64,000 nucleotides of DNA from Puccinellia tenuiflora (lineage: Eukaryota > Streptophyta > Magnoliopsida > Poales > Poaceae). Shown one piece after another: positions 32,615-44,900 of the stretch. The stretch covers positions 1,368,147 through 1,432,146 of the forward strand of contig QRDG01000414.1 in assembly GCA_012064385.1 (NCBI GenBank), read 5' to 3'. The notes under the pieces were generated by a model that saw nothing but the letters and a program-made list of their open reading frames with translations, searched no databases and was not told the origin of the DNA. Position 1 is the first letter of the stretch, and each line of letters starts with the position of its first letter. The position numbers and the translations under genes are program-made.

Positions 32615-34851
32615 TGAAAGAATGAGATGTCGCCTAGAGGGGGGTGAATAGGCAATTTAAAACTTTTACGCTTAGGGCTTGATAAATGCAGAATAAAACT
32701 AGCATTTAATTTATCAAGCACAAAACCTAATATACTAGGTTCACCTATGTGCACCAACAACTTATGCTAGGAAAGATAATCACAAGGATAGGAAGATATA
32801 AATACTTCAAGCTCGATGGCTATCACAAAGTAAATGCATAAGCGAAGGTTTGGTTATAGAAATAACCGACATGAGTGGAGACGAAGCCTTGTTTCCCGTA
32901 GTTCCTTCCCAATGGTAGTACGTCTACATTGGAGAGGTGTGGAGGCTCCTTGGCCCTCCTACAAGCACGCCCGTGCTCACCCTATTCTCCGTGAGCTCCT
33001 CCCGTGGGGAATACCCGATGGGGGATTTGCTCATCCACTATGAGGTCTTCTTGAGGGCGTTGACCAAACCCGCACAATTTGCCTAGGGCTAACTCCACAA
33101 CCTTGGAGGCTCCCGTAGCTTGCCCGAAGCTTCACACCTTGAAGAACTTCGTGGCGCCCACCAACCGTCTGGGCTACATAATGCACCCAAGAGGCACAAG
33201 CTCTTTGGAGCCCTATGCACCCAAGAGTAACAAGATTCTCAAACTTCAATCCCACGAATCACCGTGGGGAGCTCAAACCTATGCACCAAATGCAAAAGGC
33301 AAGACCACACGAGGTGGTCAAGTTCTCTCCGAAATCCAACGAAAGCAACAAATGATAGGGAGGGATTTGAGAGGAAGAACAAAGGAGAAACACAAAGCAA
33401 CTCCAAGATCTAGATCCAAAGGCTTCCCCTCACTTAGAGGAGATATGGCTTGGTGGAAATGTAGATCTAGATCTCCTCTCTCTTTTCCCTCTAAAAGGAG
33501 GCTTGAATCATGGAGGGATGGAGAGGAAGCAAGCTGTCAAAATGTCAACAATGGAGGAGAGAGAGAGAGTAAAAAGGTTGGGGAACCATTGGGGAAGAAG
33601 GCCCCTTAAATAGTTCAATCAAATATCCAACCGTTATGCCCAGAAATGCGTCGGGGCGGTACTACCGGACTTTTCCCGGAAGAACCGGGTGACCCGGATG
33701 ATTCTGGGCACCCAAACGAATTCGGTACTGGACTCCCGGAACACTTTTCTGGAAGTAGGGTTGGTACTACCAACCTTGGTCGGTACTACCGGACTTAAAA
33801 GCGATACTTCCGGACTGGTAGAAAAATTGCAAAAACACCAATACCAAAACGACCATATCTTTTGCTTCCGAACTCCGTTTTCGATGATCTTGGGCTCATT
33901 GAAATCGTAACAACGAGATCTACAAGAATATACAGAGAAAAATCATAGTCCAAAAAGGGAGGATTAAACCAAAAGGGGAAAGTTAAAACCTCTCGTAAAA
34001 AGATGAACCCATAAACCTTCAAAAACAAAAACGCAATAAGTTTTTCATATGAAATCCATTTTTGATGAACTTGGGCTTGTCATGAAGAACACGACAAGCA
34101 CCAAACACTCATATAGATAAGAGCCAAATAAGAACCGATAAGATGATGCCAAGGATACAAAGGTTTGAGCTCTCTACGAACGATACGATCAAGATACTCG
34201 GTCAAGAGCCCCTCTTGATAGTACGGTTATCTATCCTATAACCCGGTCTCTCAACTAACATCATGAGACCGGTAAAATAGAAAACCTATAAAGATCATAC
34301 CTTTGCCTTACGCATAATCCACTTGAGCTAGATGATGACGATCTTGACCTTCTCAAGTTGGACTACCTTTCTTGATTGCGTTCTGCTTGGTGAAGGTTCA
34401 CATGTTGCTCCCCCATACACCAATATGGGAGAAACACTTCTTCGACATATCTTCCCTTGGATTTTATATTGATGGCTATTACCATGTGACGCCATCCTCC
34501 ATGGGCTACATAGGATCTCCTTTTTGTTGCATGCTCATGGAGAAATACCTAACCCCAGATAGAGATAGAAGCACGTAGATCATGGGTTAGTTCACAAGTC
34601 TATGTTGACAATTGCTTACCATACCATGAGATCATATGATCCCTCATGGTACATCACTAGTTTTGTGTGTTGATCAACTTGCACTTAGCCTTGATCAACA
34701 TATAATCTTCTTCTTTAATCGTTGACTCCAACAAATGGAGTTCAAGCATTGCTATGGACAAAACCTACAAATATAGCTCAAATCACACATTAGTCCATAG
34801 AGATTGTCGTCAATTACCAAAACCACACATGGGGGCAACCATGCTCTTTCA
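32615..34851 (-). repeat. 5' LTR of element E
   Basis: 2237 bp, TGAAAGAGCATGG...CATTCTTTCA on the minus strand. It is related to the LTRs of element K (57864 and 62730). TATTTAAGGGGCC on the minus strand near 33600 is a TATA-like promoter candidate. The right flank starts CCAGG. Confidence 0.88.
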
Positions 34852-34885
34852 CCAGGTTGTGCACATGTGTAATCAAAAAGATATA

Positions 34886-35045
34886 CTCCCTCTGTTCCAT
34901 AATATAAGATGTTTTAGCATTTCTCTTTCGATCTGTATCTAGACATGTTTTAGTGTAAGATTCATTTGAACCTTACACTAAAACATGTCTAGATATGGAT
35001 GGAAAGAGAAATTCTAAAACATCTTATATTTAGGAACGGAGGGAG
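34886..35045. mobile_element. Stowaway MITE (Tc1/mariner type), 160 bp
   Basis: Termini CTCCCTCTGTTCC and GGAACGGAGGGAG are inverted repeats. The element is flanked by TA on both sides (34884-34885, 35046-35047), and the interior folds on itself (CTAGACATGTTTTAGTGTAA with its complement). Confidence 0.96.
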
Positions 35046-35858
35046 TATTAAGGTTACGCCTAACTAACTCATAAGCTATTGATATAAAGATAGGAGTGTA
35101 TGTTTCTTTTAGAGATGGGCCATAAATAGGTGCAACCACATACATGCACAATTACACCCCTAATGATTGATCTTACGGACATACATGCATAAGTAAGATA
35201 TTTATTAAGACATAATGTCCAACCACTACCTTATGTTCTAAAATCCGATAATTTACCCCTCTATAACATGCAAACCATAGATTCATACAAAATTTGTTAC
35301 TCCCACGCGCCCTCCACCAAGAGTGATACCCTTATGCATCAACCAAATGTGCATGTGCACATGTACATGAAAACATCATAAGAGATAACATACATGTATG
35401 CGACCAACACAACGAACTAGTTCATGATCGACAAGAAAATGTTACTACTCAAATCTAGACATAGAGACACTATACATCATGGAAAAGATAATATATTCAA
35501 TCATACATCCTGTTTGACAAGAGGTTATGGTGGGGGATGATGGAGACATTGTTGTAGATTGTTGAGCCACGCCGGGTGCAAAGATTGCAAAAAAAATCCT
35601 AGCATGGCAAGCCAACATCCAACTCTGGTGAGAGGCAATGGAGACTTAGCTGCGTGGTTGTGAAACTCAATGAAGCGCGTCGGAGTAGTGCAGTCCTTGT
35701 ATTTGCTCATCTCGGACAACTCCGCCTCGTTCCGGTGGATCGCCTGAGCTCCAATGCGGTTTGTACACACGTACAATGTATAACCCCAAGTAGTTAGGTT
35801 CTAGGCTCAGTCGCCAAGACGGGGACGATGGAGATGCAACAATAATGAGGAACACATT

Positions 35859-36165
35859 CCTCTTCCACGCTAATATGGCTTTAGTTCCACTATCTAACTC
35901 ATGTTCTCCACCGGCTCCACCACCCTCTTATATTAGTGGAGATGACATAGACAACTGATTGTCTAAGAGGATAGATGAGGTGGATAGCTTTCATGTTGAG
36001 ATAGAAAAATAACCTCTTCCATGCTAATGTGCTTTTGCTTCCACTCACTAACTCATGTGCTCCATCGGCTCCACCACCTCTTATATTAGTGGAGATGACA
36101 TGGACAGTTGATTGGCAAAGAGGATAGATGAGCTGGATAGCTTGCATGTTGAGATAAAAAATAAT
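35859..36165. repeat. 153-bp tandem duplication
   Basis: CTCTTCCACGCTAATATGGC at about 35860 recurs as CTCTTCCATGCTAATGTGC at about 36012, and TATTAGTGGAGATGACAT at 35932 recurs at 36085. A third partial copy starts near 36164. Confidence 0.88.
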
Positions 36166-37362
36166 TAATGCATGTTAGTGAGCTTTTGCTTTATAAGAGA
36201 TATAGATAGGCGGGTGGTGGACTGGCTCTTGTGCTTTCTCGGTCCACAACCCTTGTGCCCTAGGTAGAAAACCCTAGTCTTATACATTCACGTCTATGCC
36301 AAGTTGATTCCAACTCGCTCGCATTGCTTTAGTCGAATGGCTCCAATTCTCTTAAATGTGTAACCCTGCAGGTTTACTTTCTGGAAAGGAAGGTGAAGGA
36401 GGAGCAGGGGCGAGCACACATGGTATCAAGGTTATTCAGTTGATTTTTTTGGCCAAAACATTCATATCGTACGGTAAAGTCATACATTCCGATCTAGTTT
36501 GTATAAAAACATCATCTAGATTGTAACAGCCCCAGTTTGGTACCCTAAAATTTGAGCCAAATTTTCACTTTTTGCATTGCAACATTGCATCATGGCCTAT
36601 ATTAATATTGCTACGTTAATAATGCAACAGTTGGAAAACAATAAAAAGGGAAGCAAGTCCTTCCCAAAAAAAAAATTCAAACCAAATACATTACTCAAAT
36701 TGGCAAAACCAATTGTTCTTGAGTCTCCAAATTGTCCAGGAAGCTCAAGGATATATTTTATAAATAATTGTCAAAGGAAATTTCTTGTCAAACAAAGAAA
36801 TAAATCTGAGACTTCAAAATTGGTTCAAATCAAATTCTATTTTGAAACCAAGTTAAACTTTCCAAAAATTCAAAATAAAACTATGGGGAGCTTCATTAAT
36901 ATATTATGAGCCTCCATAAATATTTTTATTGAAATGTTTAAGTGCTCCAAATAAACACATTTTGGAAATTATCAAATATGACTATAATTAAATCCTGTGA
37001 ACAAATGTTGTCCAAATATTTTATTCTTAAGCCCCAATTTTTGTGGAGCCTCTACATGATATGGGGAGACTACATAAATTTTTACAGAATTTTTGAAATA
37101 GTTTTTGTGCCCCAAATAAATCCCTAAAGGGCTACTGTTTTTAGGAAAGAAATAAAGAAGCCGAGAGGGACCTATTGGTGATGGAAAAGAATTTGCCATG
37201 GGGGTTTACGTATTTTTGTGCGTCATCTCACTCCTCCCGCACGGCACGCCGCCGTGTTCCCCGCGTCGCTGCGCCGCGCCACCCAGGCCCCCCGCGACGA
37301 CACTCCGCCGTGCTCCTCGCTCACTTGCCGCCTCCCGGACCCCCCTGCTCTCCTGTGAGGAG

Positions 37363-37369
37363 ATAAATA
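37363..37369 (+). promoter_or_regulatory. Candidate TATA box of H 5' LTR
   Basis: ATAAATA within GGAGATAAATACC, about 30 bases before a CT-rich run typical of grass transcription starts. It is preserved in the 3' LTR at 46578-46584. Confidence 0.55.
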
Positions 37370-38731
37370 CCCCGAGGCCTCCTCTGCTCCCTCGCTCTCC
37401 TCTCTTCTCCCCACGGACCCGAAACACGGCCGCATCGCCGAAGCCTCCCCGAGCCAAGCGGAGGACACCGCCGTCACCATTGTGTCCCCTTCTCCTCCTC
37501 CACCCGAAGAATCGAGGAGGGAAGCCGCAAATCGCCCGCGCCGTCCGTTTCTTCTCCGTCAACGGCCGCAGCTCCGCCGCGACATCGCCGCCGCTACGGT
37601 CCTTCTCCGCCGCTGCCGTTGCTTCCCACGCGTCGAGGGTGAGCTGCTCTATCTCCCCGTGCTCTCCATTCTTCCTCGCGCGACTCGTAGCGCTAGTTTA
37701 CTTGAGCTCACCGCCGGCCGCCGCGATAGCTCATCGCCGACGCTGCTCCGACGACCATTAGCTAGCGGCGCCGCCCCGTGTGTGTTCCCCACGTCCGTGC
37801 GAGTCCGTAGCGCCTCGTAGCGCGTCCCCTGGCACAGTAGAACGGCGGGGGCCGTGTACTCGCCGCCGGCGACCATCGCTGTGCGCACGGCCGCACCACC
37901 GCACTCCAGTCCAGCGTGGCCGTGGGCTCCATGCGCCCGCGTGGCTGCTGACCTGGCCGCTGGCCCACATGTCGGTGGCACGGGCTAGCCAGCCCGTGAG
38001 TGAAAAAAAAACGGTTCGGTTAGAATTTTCGGGAAAATAACTAAAAAGGCAGAAATTTGATTAAACTTAAAAAATCCAGATCTTTTTGAATACATGTCCA
38101 AATAATGCAATTAATATATCAAATTGTCAGAGAATTAAAGCTTGTCTGTTGGTATAATTTTTCCATCCAAATGAATTAGTTTAAGTGATGTTTAATTAAA
38201 ACAATGGAAATGGCAGCAAAGAAATGATTTTTGGAAAATCTATAACTCTATAAATAATGATCCAAAAATTATGTGAGACCCCTCAAAATGTTCAGCACTG
38301 AATATACTTCATATTTCACCTTGTTACCAACCATGGATAATTAGTTTCATTGCTGTTTAAAATTATTTGCTAAAATGGCAGATTTAAAGTGGGTTTTAGA
38401 ATTCAATAACTTATTAATAGTTAACCAGAAAAATGTGCTTAAGACCTCAAAATGCTCATAAAAATATGTACTGTCCATTAACATTGTCGTCATGCATATT
38501 TGACCTCAATTACAACACTTCACTTTTAGAAGTTAGGGAAAACACTAAGATAAATTATGGGGTTAATTGTGTAGGTAAATAGAAATATTCCTTACACCCC
38601 ATTTAACTTGTTAGTTAAATTCAGTGCATTAAAATGTCATGCCATCATGTGTTTGTGCATTGCATTTGTTAAGCATGTGTGTTGATTGATTGTTATTTCT
38701 TTCCGGTGTTTTTGTGCATTGGTAGATTCAG

Positions 38732-40028
38732 GAGTCGAGGTTCCACCACAATACCTCGACGATCCGCGCGACCAGCACTATCAGCAAGGCAAGAGATAAC
38801 CTAACTTTCTTGGCATCTAGCATCCTACTATTTTATAAACTTATTTTATCCACCATACTATTGCATTCGGTTCTATGTCAATTCTTGGTCAATACTAGAG
38901 TATCCTATGAATGCATGTTTTTCCCCGAACCAATACCTGTATCCCTACCTACGAACCATAGGTTTGATGTGTTGGCCTGAGACAAAAATATATTGTTGTA
39001 TACATACACTTAGCTATGCTAGCATGCTTAGTCGATTGCTATATTGTCCGTTGATAAAATTCCATAATTATGATGTTGGTGGAATGTTTCGGACATGGTG
39101 GTTACTTGTGATACTTAATTAAATTGCTAAAAGGCTTGGATGAGTTGCCATCGGGGATGGTGTTTTGCCTCATTCTTGCCGCCTAGGCTGAGAGTGCTTT
39201 TAGCTAGAACCAAGAACCGAGCGTGCTTCCAACGGTGGGGGTATGGGCCCCTTACTGACCGAATAATTTGTGAGGGGCTTGTCAAGGGTCCTCTAGTTTG
39301 ATCTTTCCATTTGCGTGTGAGTGTGTGGGTGGAAGAAGGCTCGATGAGGACGGTGATGTTTAGGATGTAGCCGCGGGGCAGGGTGTTGAAATAGGCACTA
39401 AACCTGTCCTTCCGCACACTGATGATCCTTGAGTAAGCCTCATGCAAGGTAAAGGTCTAACCGCGCCCACTCGTCGGCTTTCCCCGGAAGAGAGCTAATC
39501 AGGCGAGCCGGACAGTACCAATGGAAAAAACAGTACACCCCTGTAGGGTTAAATCTTTTAGAAAAGTCGTGTCCACGGTTATGGACAAATCTTGGGAAAG
39601 GCGGATTAGCTCATAGAAAACATAAACCTTACTTAAAATTTGGCAACTAGAGGTTGCAACTCAACGTGTGATACAAGGTTCATTTCCTCGAGGGTGATTC
39701 GAGGGAGTGCCTTGGTGGAGATGAGTGATGAGAAAAGGTTACTATGGGTTCGTTGAGAACCAAAGATGAAAGTTTACTCTCTTATCCCTTTTCGAAAACA
39801 TTCTGAGTAGACGATGCCATGAGTCTTTATGTCTTTTAAAAAGGAAAACTAGCTTTATGCAAATTAGCTACTATACAACTTTAGAGCCTCCATCATCATT
39901 GGGCCTATATCACCCTACTAAACTTGCGAGTACGTCGTGCTCAGTCTCTGTTTGATGCTTATTAATATGTTTCAGAGGAGGACGACACCGAGCAGATAGG
40001 TGGGTTCTTCGTGAACATCGACGAGTAG
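38732..40028 (+). other. Exon-like blocks inside the H 5' LTR
   Basis: Block 1 (38732-38788) follows a TAG/ATTCAG acceptor and reads VEVPPQYLDDPRDQHYQQ. It ends AAG|GCAAGAG, which suits a GC-AG intron. Block 2 (39976-40028) follows a TTTCAG acceptor; joined in phase it continues EEDDTEQIGGFFVNIDE and stops at TAG 40026-40028. A possible upstream donor is GAG|GGTGAGC near 37637, whose GC-rich exon is open in a compatible phase but has no in-frame ATG. The same blocks occur in the 3' LTR at 48353-48419 and 49597-49649. I do not recognise the peptide. It could be a captured host gene tail, a spliced LTR transcript or chance. Confidence 0.4.
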
Positions 40029-40420
40029 TCTGGGGTTCCTAGGTGGCAGCTTGGGACGTCGGAACGAGCTGGCTGGGATTTGTTTATGTGTAGGCCTCTT
40101 AGGCCATATATTTGGATCTTGTTGTAATAGACAACTACCTCGCTTCCGCATGATGTACTGTTGGGTCGGTGACCCATTTTGTGTGTAATTTGTATCTTTC
40201 TCATATATGAGTTGCTATATGATTTTGTGTCGTAGAGTCTGCAATGTGCCAGTTGTTCCACAAGTCTTGATCTCTGTTTTATACATTGATAGCTATGCCA
40301 GTGTTTATGGCATGATCGATGTGTTGCGTGGGAGCGGTAATTCCATGCCCTTCGACTGTGTAGCATAGCCTGTGGGTTACATAGCCTCTCTGTATAATTC
40401 CGGGTCGGGGCGTTACAAGT

Positions 40421-40432
40421 TGGTATCAGAGC
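40421..40432 (+). other. Primer-binding site of element H (tRNA-iMet)
   Basis: TGGTATCAGAGC, three bases after the 5' LTR. Confidence 0.93.
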
Positions 40433-40839
40433 AGGACTGCCTGTAGGAAACCCGTTCTATTGGTCGATGTCGAGTCTAGTGTTGTGAAAATTATTTATAA
40501 CCTAAAAATGAGTTGTGAAAACCTTTTTAGGATTCTTTTTACTCCTTATCCAATTCGCCCTACTCTGAGTTATCTTATCTCTATTTGTTTTAATTGTGGT
40601 GTCGAAGTTTAGGTTCTCGGGGTTGGGTTCTTACCGTCCGGTGTGGTCTCGAATCCTTTACTTTTGTTTGTTACTGCCGCGTTGACGTGGTGTCACTCGT
40701 GGTTGTCTTAATCTGTTCTTGTGTTGCTGCCATTTTAAATCTCTATATCAGGAAGGACTCTAATGATCTATCCTAACCGTTCGGAGTTGGTTACTAACTA
40801 TGTCCTTGTTCCAAATCTTCAGAATGGCTCCTACCCGCC

Positions 40840-41988
40840 ATGGGAACCCAGGTTCTAATGGCTATTGAGGAGAACCGACTGCGCAATGAGCATCTGCTCG
40901 ATCAGTTGGTGCAACAAGGGGCCAGGAGGAACAGCGACTGCAACACTCTCACGGAGTTCTTGCACTCCCAACCTCCTACCTTCACTGAAGCTAGAGAGCC
41001 ACTGGATGCTGATGATTGGCTCCGTGCTCTCGAGCGCAAGTTTGCGGCCTTATATGTGCCGGTGGCCGAACAAGTCAACTTCGCCACCTACCTGCTGAAT
41101 GGAGCCACTGGCTCTTGGTGGGAGAGCCATGTGTCAATGTTTGATGCTGGCCATGTCTTCACCTGGGCGGAGTTTCACACCGCTTTCCGTGCGGCCTATA
41201 TTCCCAAGCCCATCATGGACCTCAAGAGGAGGGAGTTCCTGGATCTGACCCAGGGACGCATGGACGTCCAAGCTTATGAGCGAGAATTCAACCACCTCTC
41301 CCGTTACGCCCCTCGGGACGTGACAAATGATGAGGACAAGCAATATCTGTTCCGCAAGGGGCTTGTACCTCGGCTCCGTTATGAGCTTTTGCCTTTCAAG
41401 TTCCAGTCCTACCAGGAGCTCTACAACCAAGCTCTCACTATGGAGCAAGGTAGGAAGGAGCTGGAGTCTTCCAAGAGGCCAGCTCCAGTGGACAACCAGA
41501 GCTCCTCTTCTTCTGAGGGCAAGAAGCGCCGGGTCTTTGTGCCCTTCAGTGCTGTGCCTCGTGCTCCTTTCACGGCAAGGCCCTCGGGATATAGGCCACC
41601 TCCGCCTCGCCCAGCTACTTCGACCTTGGGTGCGGCTGGAAGTGGTTTTCGTCCTCCGATGCCTGCACCACCGGGGCTCACTTGCTACCACTGTGGCGAG
41701 CCGGGTCACTACTCAAGGGAGTGCCCCCAGAAGGCACCTGCTACCGCAACACCTGCACCAGCTCCCTCTACACCAGCAGTCAAGGCTATGAATGTCAGCC
41801 GTGGTCGTCTGAACCATGTCTCGGCTGAAGGAGTTGAAGAGGACCCCGGTGTTCTCATGGGTACGCTTCGAATTAATACCTATCTAGCTTCAGTCTTATT
41901 TGATTCTGGAGCATCGCATTCATTCATATCCATAGCATATGCACACAACCATCAAATACCGTTTGAGAACATGGACCCCCCCCCCTAG
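40840..41988 (+). pseudogene. gag-protease of element H
   Basis: A 382-codon frame. An earlier ATG at 40823 opens a different phase that stops quickly, so the original start may have been shifted. Gag core motifs are DADDWLRALERKFAAL, TGSWWESH and FLDLTQGRMDVQAYE (residues 55-150). A proline-rich linker follows, then a CCHC zinc knuckle CYHCGEPGHYSREC near residue 285, then the retropepsin site FDSGASHSFIS near residue 355. The frame ends at 41988, three bases after a run of ten C (41976-41985). Protease continues in the next frame, so the break is a homopolymer slippage. Gag would coat element RNA and protease would mature the polyprotein. Confidence 0.93.
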
Positions 41989-44900
41989 TGGTTAAAACAC
42001 CAGGGTCTCGTTGGCAAACCAAGTGGGTTAATCCTGAAGTTCAGATCTCCATAGGTTCCATACCCTTTCCGTTCCAGTTGGTAGCCCTAAAGTCAGATGG
42101 TCTAGATGTTATTCTGGGCATGGACTGGCTAGTCAAATATCAGGCTAACCTGGACTGTGCTGCCAAGACTGTCACCGTGATCCACCCAACCTACGGACTA
42201 GTGCGTTACTGGTCCCCTTCATCCGCAACTCCATCCGCTGTCACGCCTCTCTCTCTGGAGATCAGTCTATATTTCATGGAAGGTGACACCCCGCCTGAAA
42301 TGCATGAGGTAGACGTGGTGTGTGAATTCCCCGATGTTTTCCCTGAAGAGTTGCCTGGCATGCCACCTGATCGAAGTGTGGAGTTTGTCATTGAATTGGT
42401 TCCGGGAATGGCTCCAATTTCCAAAAGGCCCTACCGCATGCCAGCGGAAGAGCTGACTGAGCTTAAGAAGCAACTTGATGAGCTGCTGGAAAAAGAATTC
42501 ATTCGGCCTAGTAGCTCGCCTTGGGGCTGCCCGGTCATCTTTGTAAAGAAGAGGGATTCAAGTGTTCCTCGTCTGGTTGTTGATTACCGCCCTCTGAATG
42601 CGGTGACCATCAAGAACAAGTATCCTCTTCCCCGAATAACTGACCTGTTCGATCAACTAGCTGGTGCAACGGTATTCTCCAAGATGGATCTGAGGTCAGG
42701 CTACCATCAGATCAAAATCAGAAAGGAGGATATTCCGAAGACGGCTTTCACTACTCGTTATGGCCTATATGAGTACACTGTCATGTCTTTTGGCCTCACC
42801 AATGCTCCGGCTACATTAAGGATGGCAATGGGTAGGGTATGGGCAGGGTAGAGCAATACCATACCCATACCCATATAGTTCATGGGTATAAAATTCTACC
42901 CATACCCTTACCCGCGGGGATGAAAGTATAACCATACCCATACCCAGCGGGTACCCGTACCCATTGGGTACCCGTTGGGTAGATCAAATATTACACACAA
43001 ATTGTTCGCAGTTTCACATTCGTTGGTAGCACATTTGACAAAAAAACAATTATCTCAACTCAGTAATTTATAGATGAATACATAACAATTATCTAACTTC
43101 AGAAATCACAATCTCATGGTCATATCTAGTAAGTAAACCGAGTAGGGTACATATGTTAGTATAAACGGGTAGGATATGGGTATACCCATGGGTACAGGGA
43201 TGTACCCATGCCCTACCCGCGACTTGGCAGGTAGGGTATGGGTACTACCCATGGGTATAAAAATGTACCCATACCCTCCCCATATGGGTACGGTACCCGC
43301 GGGTACCCGTACCCATGGGTAAAATTGCCATCCGTAGGCTACATTCATGAGGCTGATGAACTCCATCTTCCACGAGTACCTCGACAAGTTCGTCATAATT
43401 TACATCGATGACATCCTTGTCTACTCCAAAACCGAAGAAGAACATGCTGAGCATCTTCGGCTAGTTCTGACCAAGCTTCGTGATCACCGCCTCTATGCCA
43501 AGTTCTCTAAGTGTGAGTTTTGGCTAAAGCAGCTCATCTTCCTAGGTCATGTGGTGTCAGCTGCTGGAGTAGCGGTGATACCTGACAAAATTCAGGCAAT
43601 CCTGGATTGGCCTACTCTCAAGTCCGTCAAAGATATCCGTAGCTTTCTTGGGTTGGCGGGTTATTACCGCCGATTCATCGAGGGCTTTTCCAAGATAGCC
43701 AAGGCATTGACTGATCTTCTCAAGAAAAATAAACAGTTTGTGTGGACCGACAAAGCTGAAGAGAGCTTCCAAACTCTCAAGGTCAAGCTCACCACCACTC
43801 CGGTGCTTGTCCTTCCTGACACAGCCAAGGACTTTTTGGTCTATTGTGATGCCTCTTTGCAAGGCTTGGGATGTGTGCTAATGCAAGAAGGCCATGTGGT
43901 AGCCTATGCCTCCCGACAACTCAAACCGCATGAGCAAAACTATCCAACTCATGATCTAGAGCTTGCTACTGTAATCCATGCTCTGAAGCAATGGAGGCCC
44001 TACCTGTTGGGCAACCGTTGCGAGATATTCTCGGATCATCAAAGTCTGAAATATCTCTTCACCCAGCCGGATATGAATCTGAGACAGAGAAGATGGTTGG
44101 AATTAATCAAAGACTATGATGTGACCCTCAATTATCAGCCCGGCAAGGCCAATGTCGTGGCAGATGCTCTGAGTCGCAAGGCTTATTGCAATACTCTGAT
44201 GGTTGAACAGGCCCAACCTGCTCTCCATGAGGAATTTGCTAGGTTGAATATGGAAATTGTTCCCTACGGATATCTAGCTAACCTGGAGATCAAGTCCCCT
44301 CTTGAAGATGAAATCAAGGCAGCCCAGCAGCTTGATACTGAAATCCTCGAAATCAAAGAGAAAATAGTGAATGGGAAGTCCAATTGTTTTTCTGTTGATG
44401 ACAACGGCGTTGTTTACTTTGGTGACCGTTTAGCGGTGCCCAAGAGTGGGAATACAAAAGAGTTGATCCTCTCAGAAGCTCATGAGTCACCCATCTCTAT
44501 TCATCCGGGTAGTACCAAAATGTACCAAGATCTTCGCCGTCAATTCTGGTGGTCTTGCATGAAGCGCGAGATCGCCGAGTATGTTGTTGAATGCGACATC
44601 TGTCGCCGAGTGAAGGCTGAACATCAAAGGCCAGCGGGTACTCTTCGCCCCATAGCCATTCCCGAGTGGAAGTGGGATGAAGTGGGTATGGATTTCATCA
44701 CCGGTTTTCATAGATCACCAAAGGGTAACAATGCCATCTGGGTAGTCATTGATCGTCTATCCAAAGTCGCCCATTTCCTTCCTGTTCGCGAGGATATCAA
44801 TTCTGCTAAACTGGCTGAGCTGTATATGGCCCGGATTGTTCCTTTGCATGGGGTTCCACTGAGGATCATCTCAGACCGTGGTAGTCTGTTTGTGTCCAAA

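Larger units (their letters stand above)
23863..34851 (-). mobile_element. Element E: Ty1/copia-type retrotransposon, minus strand, outermost host
   Basis: The 5' LTR is 32615-34851 and is followed on the minus strand by a tRNA-iMet primer site TGGTATCAGAGC (32601-32612) and a copia-type gag. Gag is interrupted by element D (25758-32395) and continues from 25757 to 23863, where element C begins. Pol and the 3' LTR are left of the window. The LTR start TGAAAGAGCATGGTTGCCCC is shared with element K at the right end. Confidence 0.85.
34852..36521. other. Unassigned DNA between elements E and H
   Basis: Apart from a Stowaway MITE (34886-35045) and a tandem duplication (35859-36165) I see no gene and no recognisable transposon protein. 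A short minus-strand frame at 35525-35776 lacks any motif. Confidence 0.6.
36522..40417 (+). repeat. 5' LTR of element H
   Basis: 3896 bp. It has an AT-rich U3, a promoter-like ATAAATA at 37363-37369 followed by CT-rich sequence, a GC-rich block (37200-37990), then AT-rich sequence with exon-like islands at 38732-38788 and 39976-40028. Confidence 0.96.

Noticed and set aside
37198..38040. Several 100-190-codon frames in the GC-rich block of the H LTR (and 46430-47210)
   Set aside because: All frames on both strands are open because of composition; the frame starting at 37198 begins upstream of the TATA-like motif. Only the splice-consistent blocks are kept as a tentative finding.
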